NCBI GenBank assembly: GCA_020630045.1
Contig: JAHDCE010000053.1
Location: forward strand, 1-12,602
From: Saprospiraceae bacterium
GTDB lineage: Bacteria; Bacteroidota; Bacteroidia; Chitinophagales; Saprospiraceae
Direction of reading: 5' to 3'
Length of the DNA stretch: 12,602 nt
Positions within the stretch are counted from its first letter, which is position 1; every line of letters starts with the position of its first letter. The translations under genes and the position numbers were made by a program. Below the pieces are notes generated by a model. That model was given only the letters and a program-made list of their open reading frames with translations. It did not search any database and was not told where the DNA came from. This document shows, piece by piece, positions 1 through 7,456 of this stretch.

Positions 1-2
1 AT

Positions 3-545
3 ATTGAGTTTCTATTGACCAAGCAAGATGTAGTCGGATTATTGCATTGGCGAACCGCATTTTATCTACATATTACAAGCAGTTTTTTCGTATTGCTGTC
101 CGGGGCCACCCAGTTCTCAAAAACCATAATGAAAAAATATCCGGCCGTTCATCGAATGATAGGCAAGGTATATGTCTTTTTAATTTTGGTCGTTTCGGCA
201 CCGACCGGTTTAATCATGGCTTATCATGCCAATGGAGGAACACCCGGTCAAATCGCTTTCATCTTACAAGCGATATTGTGGTGGACATTCACTTACCTAG
301 CCTTTGATCGAATCCGAAAACAGAACGTCCGGTCACACGCTGTTTGGATGTTTAGAAGCTATGCGATGACACTTTCCGCCGTTACCCTCCGCTTGGTGTC
401 TTACATGATTGGATGGCTCAATGTGCCCATTGACTATGAAGAAATGTATGTGATTTCGGCTTGGAGTAGTTGGGGGATAAATCTCATTTTGGTTGAAATG
501 TTGATGTTTTTCGGATTGGTTGATGTTTTTTTTAAAAATAAATAG
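3..545 (+). CDS. DUF2306-like integral membrane protein, 5' truncated by window edge
   Basis: The frame is open from the first bases of the window to the TAG at 543-545. A TTG at 15 could serve as a start, but four more codons (I-E-F-L) are open before it, and proteins of this kind normally have an extra N-terminal segment, so I read it as the 3' part of a longer gene. About 180 residues are visible with four or five hydrophobic helices. Histidines sit in 'LLHWRTAFYLHI', in 'AVHRMIGKVYVF' and in 'RSHAVWMFRSYAMT', the pattern I associate with the DUF2306 (PF10067) family. Spaced histidines at helix ends would suit heme binding, but that is inference; the family has no firmly established role. 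The next gene lies 194 bp away on the same strand and has its own likely promoter, so an operon is doubtful. Family call fairly sure, function unknown. Confidence 0.72.
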   Translation: MEFLLTKQDVVGLLHWRTAFYLHITSSFFVLLSGATQFSKTIMKKYPAVHRMIGKVYVFLILVVSAPTGLIMAYHANGGTPGQIAFILQAILWWTFTYLAFDRIRKQNVRSHAVWMFRSYAMTLSAVTLRLVSYMIGWLNVPIDYEEMYVISAWSSWGINLILVEMLMFFGLVDVFFKNK

Positions 546-674
546 TCAGAATTCAGGCGTTTTTTTTCATATATGCACGAAATTTAAGGCATTGTGGATT
601 CATAAATAATTGTTTGGGTTAAAAGAGATTTGAAATGGTCTTTTTTCAATGTCACAAAAAATGAAGTCGCCAAT

Positions 675-703
675 TTGAATCGAAAATATTGGTAAAATAT
701 TTG
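675..703 (+). promoter_or_regulatory. Possible Bacteroidota-type promoter for the giant secreted protein
   Basis: A TTG at 675-677 (-33 element) is followed after 18 bp by AATATTTG at 696-703, a 7 of 8 match to the Bacteroidota -7 consensus TAnnTTTG. It ends 36 bp before the ATG at 740, a sensible leader length. The rest of the 546-739 gap shows only AT-rich sequence and a T-run at 560-567 without a clear preceding stem, so I do not call a terminator for the upstream gene. Such motifs arise by chance in AT-rich DNA, hence low confidence. Confidence 0.3.
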
Positions 704-739
704 AATGTCTTCAATTACTATTATCAAGTGTTAATGTAA

Positions 740-3700
740 ATGAAGACGATGAGAAAAGTATTATACACAATTCTGATGTTGTTATTTGGTTGGGGGGTCA
801 GTGCCCAAAATGCATTTTATAAAAGCAACTTTTTATACGCACATACATTTGAAGAAGGGTTGAATGATGGATTATATCGTAATGCCTCTACGATGAATTG
901 TATGACTTTTGTTGGAATGACGACGCCAAGTGTTGGTGGTCCTGATCCGAAAGTTCCTGTAGTGGATGTCGAAAGCACCGGTTCTATTAATATTGACGAT
1001 AGTTTTGATGGAGGGGTGAACGCTCGATGTTTCCCGCAAATAGGTGAGTCGGAAGTTACTCCGGATATTTACAATGGGGGTAATACGATTATTGACAACT
1101 TGTCTTTTTCGTTTATGTTTTCCGCGAATGCAGAGCCGGATATCCAAGGGTTATATTTTGAAGCGGGTCAAGTAAATATGAGTGGCCTTTTTCAAATGGG
1201 GTCAGTTGCAGAATATAGGGTAGTGGCTCATTTAGGTAACTTGTATGGTCCTGAATTATTCAAATCCGAAGTTCTTTCTTCTACTGATAAATGGAATAAG
1301 TTTTATGTTCCTTTTGATGGCGTCAATACTCGGATTTGGGCAGGAGAAACCGTCACTTTTGAAATTCGTTTTTGGAATAACGGAGAAGGGCATCCATTTT
1401 TTAGGGTGGATGATATCGCATTGATAGGGAATACATTTTGTGATCGTGGAAATGGAAGAATAGGTAATTTGATTTGGGGAGACTCCAATACCAATGGGGT
1501 AGTGGATGGCACTGAACAAGGTGTAGAAGGAGTGGAAGTGAGACTGTATATGGATGATGGTGACGGAACCTTAAATACCGATCCTTCTGATGGCGACGGC
1601 TTATTTAGTGTAAAAACAACGGATGCTTCAGGTCATTATCTTTTTGAAAATGTACCGGAAGGAGACTTCTTTGTAGTGGTTGCCCCTGAAAATTTTGATG
1701 GAGATAGTGCGCTTGAAGGATTTTTTCCTACTACCGGCCCATCAGTATCAGGAAATTCGGATGAAGATAATAAAGATCATGGAGTGAACACCACATCTTT
1801 CAAAATTCAAGGAGTAAGTTCAAGTATAGTTACATTGACTGAAAATGGTGAGCCGACCTCTGATGGAGATGATGATTTAGGAAATTTGACACTCGATTTC
1901 GGATTTTATGATCCGCCTACGGTTTCACTAGGTGATTTAATTTGGTTGGAAGTAGTGGAAGATGGAATCTATAATACCGGAGATGGAGAAAGTGGATTGT
2001 CGCGAGTAGAACTTGAACTGTATGAAGATACAGATAATAGTGGGGATTTATCAACTGGTGATGAATTGATAGATGTTCAGATTACGGACGAAAACGGAAA
2101 ATACTTGTTTGCCGGATTATTGCCAGAAGACTATATTTTACAAGTACCGATGCGAAACTTTGATTTGAGTGTCGGTCCCTTGGCTTCATTGTCCCCCAGT
2201 GAAGGCGCAACCGTACTAGACCCGGATAACAATAGCAATAATACAAGCGATGGTGAACAACAAGGTCTTGATGTCATCACAATGCCGATTACCTTAACTG
2301 TAGGAGGTGAACCGACGAATGATGGCGATGCGGACAATAATACCAATTTGTCATTGGATATCGGATTTTTTGCTTGTTTAATCAGCCCTAGGATTTTAGG
2401 TCAAAAAAGCTTGGGCGGAGATAATATCGATTATCCGAAATCAGTCATTCAATCTCCTGATGGAAATATTGTTGTTTCCGGAACTAGTTATTCAGGCATT
2501 AGTGGTGATAAGACGGAAGTGAATCAGAACTCCGATTTTTGGGTCGTTAAATTAGATCGAACCAATCAAAATATATTATGGCAAAATACAATAGGAGGTA
2601 CAGGCTCGGAAGTAGGTGGTAGCTCCGGAGCGGGCGGTCACATCATCAATACTTCTGATGGTGGTTTTTTATTGGCTGGGACCTCCAATTCCGGAATCGG
2701 TGGGGATAAGACCGAAGCTGGTAGAGGTTCTTGGGATTTTTGGGTAATCAAACTTAATGCCTCAGGAGTCGTACAATGGGATAAAACCATAGGCGGAAGC
2801 TCTGGAGATTTTCTAATTAACGCCCAACAAACTTCTGATGGAGGATATATTCTTGGAGGGTTCTCTTCTAGTGGGATTTCCGGAGATAAAACTGAAGCGA
2901 GAGTAGGTTTCCTGGGATCGGACTATTGGGTGGTCAAGCTTAGTTCTACCGGAAGTATCCAATGGCAAAAGACTATAGGTGGTACAGATGACGATCAATT
3001 TGGAGAAATTATCCAAACTTCAGACGGAGGATACCTCGTTGCAGGGCATTCTAAATCACCAATGGGAGGAAATAAAACAGAAGGTACTTACGGCAATCAA
3101 GATTATTGGGTGGTTAAACTCAATAGCTCCGGTGCGATTCAATGGGATAAAACCTATGGAGGTACAAGTACGGATTATTTGAGGACGATTGAGGAATATC
3201 CGAACGGTGACTTTTTATTGGCGGGGAATAGTAATTCTGCCATTGGCGGAAATAAAACGGTGTCAAGTATGTCATTTGATTTTTGGATTTTGAGAATCAA
3301 TAACACCGGAGGAATCGTTTGGCAAAAATCTTATGGTTATACATCTGTAGAAAACCCTTTTGATATCCAATTGACGAAGGCGGGTAAAATGGTTGTTGCA
3401 GGTAGCTCTGGTTCTGGTGTCGGAGGAGATAAAACAGAACCTAGCCAAGGACAAGGAGATTACTGGATTATCCAAATTGATGATGATGGAAATGTTGAAT
3501 GGGATAAAACAATCGGGGGTACTGCCCAAGATGACGCTTGGAGCATTACGGAAACGAATGACAACAATTTTATTGTAGCCGGATTGACATGGTCGGGTAT
3601 CGGAGGAAACAAAACAGAAGCCAATCAAGGGAACAGGGATTATTGGGTAGTAGAGTTCGCTCCTCCTGTTGATAATAACTGTATAGATGCCGGAGGGCTT

Positions 3701-6034
3701 TCCCTAGGGAACCTAATTTGGGAGGATGTGGACAATAATGGCATCAAAGCAGCTACCGGTGAAGATGGAATCGGTGGAGTAACCGTTGACCTTTTCGCAG
3801 ATAACGGTGATGGAATATACAACTCGAATGATGATGTAAGACTTCAAACGGCTGTTACTCAAAATGGGGAATATTTATTTGAAAACCTCGCACCGGCGGA
3901 TTACTTTGTTTGTGTTTCACCCGATAATTTTCAAGGGGGAGTCGGAGCGCTTCAAGGCATGACGAACAGCACAGGAGCCGTTACGGGTAATTCAAATCTC
4001 AATAACCGGGATCATGGAACGGATACCCAACAAGCTGGACAATTCGGTATTGTGAGTTCTGTAGTCACACTTACTGAAATGGGAGAACCGATTACTGATG
4101 GAGATGCGGACAACAATACTAATCTGACGATAGATTTCGGATTCTTTACACCTCCTCCGGTTATGGCTATCGGTAATTTGGTTTTTGAGGATAAAAACAA
4201 TAATAGCTTCAAAGATGCTGGGGAACCAGGGATTCAAAATGTAACAGTTGAATTGTATGAAGATGCGGATGGAGATGAAATGTTGGATACCGCTGTGGAT
4301 ACATACATTACCGATGACTTGACGGATGCCTTAGGGGTTTATGGGTTTACCAATCTTCCTCCGGGCAAATATTTTGTCAATATCCCGGCGTCTAATTGGT
4401 CCGGAGCCTTATTGGGATTGAAAAATTCGACGGCCTTTGGAGGACTCGATTTTGATTTTGACGATGATGACTCAGGGGTGGAGGAAATGCACTATGATGA
4501 AGAAAACCAAGGAGTCGCCTCTTCTGTATTGACATTGGAATATGATTCTGAACCCGATGTAGCCATAGATGGAGATGGGAAAAATGGTAACCAGACGGTA
4601 GACTTCGGATTCTATAAAGAGGTCAAAATCGGAAATTATGTTTGGGAAGATGCCAACAATGATGGAGAATTAGATGCAGGCACAGAAACTCCTATTGAAG
4701 GGGTAAGATTGGACTTGTTCGTTGATTCCGATAATGATGGTCTTTTTGATAAAGACAAGGATGCTTTTTATTGGAGCACCTTCACGGATGGTTCGGGGAA
4801 TTATGAATTCGATCGCCTTGGGGAAGACAATTATTTCGTTAGGGTTTCTCCTAGGAATTTTGAAAAAGACGCACCATTGGAAGAAATGATGACCAGCATT
4901 ATCAGTGTGAATGGAGACAGTGATTTGAATGAACAAAATCATGGGAAAGATTATACGAAATATCCGATAGAAGGGGTTCGCTCTACTATTGTTACCATAC
5001 TGCACAATACCGAACCGGCTGCCGGGGCGGATGGCGATGATGCTACAGGGAATCAAACTGTTGACTTTGGATTCACCACTTCCAAGATATGCGGAAAAGC
5101 TTGGCATGATGTCAATGAAGATGGAATCTTCAATACCGGCGATTTGCTCTTGGAAGGAGTGGTGGTTTACCTGCTTGATGCAACTACTGAAGAGGTTCTG
5201 GATATGCGGGTTACTGGTACGGATGGAACTTATACTTTCCCTGTACCTACCGGGTCGTATATTATTTACTTTGATGAATCCGGAAATACACTTGGCACGA
5301 CCTTCGCCACAGCTACGGCCATCAATAAGTCAGGTGCTACATTGACGGACTTAAACGACAGTGATGTGGATTCCTATACTAGGAAGACCATCCCATTGTC
5401 CTTTGACACAGGAGACTCGGACTGTGATATCGATGCCGGTTTTTCTGTTAGGGAATTCCCTGTCGAAATGCTTTCATTCATCGTTTTCGAGCAAAAGTGT
5501 GATGCCATCCTTCAATGGGTGACGGCGACCGAAGAAAATAACAGCCACTTTATGGTGGAGAAAAGCTTGGATGGAAGAAACTTCGAAACCATCGGAAAAG
5601 TGGAAGGACATGGTACCACGGCTCAACGTCAAAGTTATTCATTTACGGATACGTCATTGGATGCTGAGCGGATATACTATCGCCTCAAACAGGTTGATTT
5701 TGACGGAACCTATGCCTATACCGATATCGTAGTTTTAAAATTGGACCGTCGATCGGCATGCCTCAATAAATTAGGTGCGGCGCTTGTCATGCCCAATCCT
5801 AACCTAGGGAGATTCTCCTTTCTCATCGAACTGGAAGAAGAGATAGGCAATACCACATTCATCTTAACTGACGGACTGGGGAGAAGGGTGCTTGTAGACC
5901 AAGCCGAGTTGGCCGTTGGTAAAAATATCATCGAGTTCGATATCAGCAACTATACACCGGGAACCTACACGCTTACCGCTAATACGGGTAATGGTGATTA
6001 CAAAACCATTCGAGTCGTATTTGCTAGGGATTAA
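740..6034 (+). CDS. Giant T9SS-exported protein with SdrD B-like domains and a seven-repeat propeller region
   Basis: This 1764-residue protein is probably surface-bound or released through T9SS. Start at ATG 740: basic residues, a hydrophobic core and 'SAQ' give a signal peptide of about 22 residues; an ATG at 749 is an alternative. Modules: 23-235 beta-rich, jellyroll-like; SdrD B-like domains at about 240-391 and 395-545; seven blade-like repeats 551-975; SdrD B-like domains at 986-1136, 1143-1292 and 1296-1445, and a divergent one at 1450-1568; Fn3-like module 1574-1670; type A sorting domain 1685-1764, opening with 'PNPNLGRF'. SdrD B-like units start with 'GNLIWEDxNNxG' and end with 'DGDxxxNxTxDFGF'; the Asp/Asn-Gly clusters suggest calcium binding, as in Gram-positive Sdr B domains (inference). 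Domain 2 ('LIWLEVVEDG') has lost the first Asp cluster. No catalytic motif is visible, so an adhesive or structural role is more likely than an enzymatic one. It appears monocistronic, with its own terminator. Confidence 0.93.
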   Translation: MKTMRKVLYTILMLLFGWGVSAQNAFYKSNFLYAHTFEEGLNDGLYRNASTMNCMTFVGMTTPSVGGPDPKVPVVDVESTGSINIDDSFDGGVNARCFPQIGESEVTPDIYNGGNTIIDNLSFSFMFSANAEPDIQGLYFEAGQVNMSGLFQMGSVAEYRVVAHLGNLYGPELFKSEVLSSTDKWNKFYVPFDGVNTRIWAGETVTFEIRFWNNGEGHPFFRVDDIALIGNTFCDRGNGRIGNLIWGDSNTNGVVDGTEQGVEGVEVRLYMDDGDGTLNTDPSDGDGLFSVKTTDASGHYLFENVPEGDFFVVVAPENFDGDSALEGFFPTTGPSVSGNSDEDNKDHGVNTTSFKIQGVSSSIVTLTENGEPTSDGDDDLGNLTLDFGFYDPPTVSLGDLIWLEVVEDGIYNTGDGESGLSRVELELYEDTDNSGDLSTGDELIDVQITDENGKYLFAGLLPEDYILQVPMRNFDLSVGPLASLSPSEGATVLDPDNNSNNTSDGEQQGLDVITMPITLTVGGEPTNDGDADNNTNLSLDIGFFACLISPRILGQKSLGGDNIDYPKSVIQSPDGNIVVSGTSYSGISGDKTEVNQNSDFWVVKLDRTNQNILWQNTIGGTGSEVGGSSGAGGHIINTSDGGFLLAGTSNSGIGGDKTEAGRGSWDFWVIKLNASGVVQWDKTIGGSSGDFLINAQQTSDGGYILGGFSSSGISGDKTEARVGFLGSDYWVVKLSSTGSIQWQKTIGGTDDDQFGEIIQTSDGGYLVAGHSKSPMGGNKTEGTYGNQDYWVVKLNSSGAIQWDKTYGGTSTDYLRTIEEYPNGDFLLAGNSNSAIGGNKTVSSMSFDFWILRINNTGGIVWQKSYGYTSVENPFDIQLTKAGKMVVAGSSGSGVGGDKTEPSQGQGDYWIIQIDDDGNVEWDKTIGGTAQDDAWSITETNDNNFIVAGLTWSGIGGNKTEANQGNRDYWVVEFAPPVDNNCIDAGGLSLGNLIWEDVDNNGIKAATGEDGIGGVTVDLFADNGDGIYNSNDDVRLQTAVTQNGEYLFENLAPADYFVCVSPDNFQGGVGALQGMTNSTGAVTGNSNLNNRDHGTDTQQAGQFGIVSSVVTLTEMGEPITDGDADNNTNLTIDFGFFTPPPVMAIGNLVFEDKNNNSFKDAGEPGIQNVTVELYEDADGDEMLDTAVDTYITDDLTDALGVYGFTNLPPGKYFVNIPASNWSGALLGLKNSTAFGGLDFDFDDDDSGVEEMHYDEENQGVASSVLTLEYDSEPDVAIDGDGKNGNQTVDFGFYKEVKIGNYVWEDANNDGELDAGTETPIEGVRLDLFVDSDNDGLFDKDKDAFYWSTFTDGSGNYEFDRLGEDNYFVRVSPRNFEKDAPLEEMMTSIISVNGDSDLNEQNHGKDYTKYPIEGVRSTIVTILHNTEPAAGADGDDATGNQTVDFGFTTSKICGKAWHDVNEDGIFNTGDLLLEGVVVYLLDATTEEVLDMRVTGTDGTYTFPVPTGSYIIYFDESGNTLGTTFATATAINKSGATLTDLNDSDVDSYTRKTIPLSFDTGDSDCDIDAGFSVREFPVEMLSFIVFEQKCDAILQWVTATEENNSHFMVEKSLDGRNFETIGKVEGHGTTAQRQSYSFTDTSLDAERIYYRLKQVDFDGTYAYTDIVVLKLDRRSACLNKLGAALVMPNPNLGRFSFLIELEEEIGNTTFILTDGLGRRVLVDQAELAVGKNIIEFDISNYTPGTYTLTANTGNGDYKTIRVVFARD
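2390..3664 (+). repeat. Seven tandem blade-like repeats (predicted beta-propeller) inside the giant protein
   Basis: Residues 551-975 contain seven copies of a roughly 60-residue unit. Each copy has 'xKTIGG' near its start, 'QTSDGGYxxAG' in the middle, 'SGIGGDKTE' next, then 'DYWVVKLxxxGxxxW'. The closing tryptophans are at residues 614, 680, 742, 802, 861 and 921, giving periods of 66, 62, 60, 59 and 60. The seventh copy ends at 'DYWVVEFAPP' without the tryptophan. Copies five and six are the most diverged ('GGNKTVSS', 'QKSYGYTS'). Seven units of this size, rich in short beta strands, are what a seven-bladed propeller would show; the fold is inferred, the count is read directly. The repeats are well diverged, which argues against recent duplication. 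Confidence 0.85.
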
Positions 6035-6064
6035 TCCTGAATAAGTATTGTTGATTAAAATATT

Positions 6065-6098
6065 GGGGCCGTCTCGTTAATTGAGATGGCTCCTTTTT
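6065..6098 (+). terminator. Intrinsic terminator of the giant secreted protein gene
   Basis: Thirty bases after the TAA, an 11-bp stem forms between 6065-6075 (ggggccgtctc) and 6083-6093 (gagatggctcc), with two G-U wobbles and a 7-base loop. Five Ts follow at 6094-6098. This is a textbook rho-independent terminator on the plus strand. In the opposite direction no comparable T-run follows, so it is probably one-way. Confidence 0.88.
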
Positions 6099-6485
6099 AT
6101 TGGGATAAAGGATAATTTTGCAGTTATGTAAATCATTTTAAGTAAGCTCCATATTGAAGAATCCATATCCAAGCCCAGTTGTGTTTTTTGAAGTAATAGC
6201 CAAAGGTCTTTTGCTACAGAAACAGGTTGATTTAGAAGTATTGGATTGTCATGTCCAAATGGTGATCGCTTGAAATAACTTACCTCGGCACCATTCCCTT
6301 ATAAACCAAAGGCCATCGAAAGAGAGGTTCTCAATCGATGGCAATGGCTGGTTTTATAAGACGTTAATCATTCTGCCTGTTCATGTCATATCTTCTGATT
6401 TCCGTAAAACCATATCTTATTTACCACAAAAATTGACCCGGTTTTAGAAATTATGACAATGAAAGGCTTGTATTTAGTAATGGTA
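6099..6485. other. Intergenic region between convergent genes, no gene called
   Basis: These 387 bases lie between two convergent genes. I find no start-to-stop frame with convincing protein character on either strand. The notable content is the hairpin at 6298-6360 and a minus-strand frame open from 6298 down to 6077 that lacks a plausible early start codon. No T-rich terminator is obvious directly behind the minus-strand gene that ends at 6486. Confidence 0.6.
6298..6360. repeat. Long imperfect inverted repeat (63-base hairpin)
   Basis: Three nested stems share one axis. The outer stem pairs 6298-6308 (cttataaacca) with 6349-6360 (tggttttataag) with one bulged T. The middle stem pairs 6312-6319 (gccatcga) with 6335-6342 (tcgatggc), 8 perfect bp. 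The inner stem pairs 6322-6325 (gaga) with 6329-6332 (tctc) around a 3-base loop, separated from the middle stem by a symmetric AA/AA internal loop. It lies 125 bp downstream of the minus-strand gene's stop codon. It has no adjoining T-run, so it could be a structured 3' end or processing site, or a small repeat element; the sequence alone does not decide. Confidence 0.7.
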
Positions 6486-7142
6486 TTAGTTTTTACTGGC
6501 AACAGGTACTTTTTGTTGCTCCGCCGGAGTGGTTTTCTTAAAAACCAACTCTTCTTTTTCCTCTCCCGAGGACATCCATAACCGATAAACACCATCCGGA
6601 AAATCCAATAAATCAAAATTGATATCATTCAATCCGTTAATCGTCGGATGTGTATCTTCAATCAGTATGTCTCCTGATTTATCAGCGATGGTGTACTTGA
6701 TTTCTCCTTCAACAATGGCATCGATGCTGACACGAATATGGGAATGGCTGTCATCCATTTTCATAGCGACAATCATAAAGTTGTTCGGCGTTTCCTTATC
6801 GACGATAACCGTTTGCGAGTAACTGGATTCACCGTCGAAATCGGTTTGTTTGATTCTGTAAAGCGTCCGGCCTTGGCGTGCATTGAAATCCATGAACCGG
6901 TATTCTTGTTCCTCATGGCTGTCGCCGGTGCTGGGAACTTCGCCGATTTCTTCATACTCAACACCATCAGTTGATTTTTCAATCAAAAATTTAGCATTTC
7001 CCTCTTCTTCTGCGGTAATCCAAATCAGCATATTGCCAATGTCAAAATCTTCTCCGATGCTGAACGTCTTGAAAGTACATTCGGCATTAGACAAGGAAGA
7101 AATGAAAAAAATAAAGGATAAAATGGTAGCGAATCTTTTCAT
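6486..7142 (-). CDS. Small exported protein: Fn3-like module plus degenerate T9SS-type sorting domain
   Basis: The 218 residues begin with a signal peptide of about 20 residues (MKRF, hydrophobic core, 'SNA' before 'EC'); the lone Cys22 is not in a lipobox, so signal peptidase I cleavage is likely. Residues 24-118 match the Fn3-like module at 1574-1670 of the giant protein on the facing strand, sharing W-x-TA-EE, 'EKSxDG', 'EIGxV' and 'YRxKQxDFDG'. Residues 120-203 look like a sorting-domain fold ('IADKSGD', 'FPDGVYRLWMSSG', 'ELVFKK'), but the usual N-P at its start is replaced by 'TPNNF', and some 15 residues ('TTPAEQQKVPVASKN') follow the normal end point. Whether T9SS exports it or it stays periplasmic is therefore uncertain. 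No enzymatic motif is visible. It stands alone, converging on the giant gene. Confidence 0.88.
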   Translation of the reverse strand: MKRFATILSFIFFISSLSNAECTFKTFSIGEDFDIGNMLIWITAEEEGNAKFLIEKSTDGVEYEEIGEVPSTGDSHEEQEYRFMDFNARQGRTLYRIKQTDFDGESSYSQTVIVDKETPNNFMIVAMKMDDSHSHIRVSIDAIVEGEIKYTIADKSGDILIEDTHPTINGLNDINFDLLDFPDGVYRLWMSSGEEKEELVFKKTTPAEQQKVPVASKN

Positions 7143-7224
7143 ATCGGTGGCGTTTATGTTTTGTAATCAGCCGCTATCCGATACTTATTTTCCTTCCTCG
7201 GGGAATAGAAATAGGTGGAACAAA

Positions 7225-7246
7225 AAGTACGATAGAAGCCGTACTT
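7225..7246. promoter_or_regulatory. 7-bp inverted repeat overlapping a weak promoter-like motif upstream of the small exported protein
   Basis: AAGTACG at 7225-7231 and CGTACTT at 7240-7246 are perfect inverted repeats around 8 bases, about 85 bp upstream of the start at 7142. Read on the minus strand the same segment is TTG, 17 bases, then TACTTTTTG, close to the Bacteroidota TTG/TAnnTTTG promoter with one extra T. CAAAAAGT also occurs twice nearby (7221-7228 and 7247-7254). The site could be an operator over the promoter, or chance. Confidence 0.25.
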
Positions 7247-7345
7247 CAAAAAGTCAATAACTTTCCGTTTTATTTCATTCGCCGAAATAAAGAAAGTGTG
7301 ACGATGACCGATGCCACGATGTTTGGTGGAAAAGAATGTTAGAAG

Positions 7346-7365
7346 TCGCCGGCTTTTGCCTGCGA
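7346..7365 (-). terminator. Possible 3' end hairpin of the mreB-mrdA transcript
   Basis: On the minus strand TCGCAGGC pairs with GCCGGCGA around an AAAA loop (8 bp, one mismatch), about 90 bases after the mrdA stop codon. It is the most GC-rich stem behind the operon, but no T-run follows directly, so it does not meet the usual criteria for an intrinsic terminator. Confidence 0.25.
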
Positions 7366-7456
7366 ACCAAAGGGATAATATTTAATTAAGAGATGTTTTT
7401 ATATAAGGATTCCGCGTAATTTATTCGCTATTGTTTTTAATGAAAAAATTAGAAAA

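Larger units (their letters stand above)
7143..7456. other. Intergenic region between the mre cluster and the small exported protein gene
   Basis: This 314-bp gap lies between the end of mrdA and the start of the 218-residue protein, both on the minus strand. Besides the inverted repeat at 7225-7246 it holds two stem-loops. One pairs 7261-7265 with 7292-7296 and 7269-7276 (tttatttc) with 7284-7291 (gaaataaa), with a 3-base bulge. The other is GC-richer, at 7346-7365. No gene is convincing; a plus-strand frame is open to a TAG near 7340 but lacks a usable start. Confidence 0.6.

Noticed and set aside
4670..5107. Long minus-strand frame of about 145 codons inside the giant gene
   Set aside because: It is antisense to repetitive Asp/Gly-rich coding sequence, whose codon bias suppresses stops on the other strand; it has no protein character of its own.
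1457..5444. Tandem SdrD B-like units considered as recently amplified DNA repeats
   Set aside because: The units are clearly related as protein but well diverged in DNA sequence, so they are old domain repeats rather than recent duplications.
7143..7341. Plus-strand frame open to a TAG near 7340, reading 'IEIGGTKSTIEAV' and reminiscent of a ROK-kinase start
   Set aside because: There is no plausible start codon, the similarity is a short chance match, and the frame overlaps the start region of the minus-strand gene.
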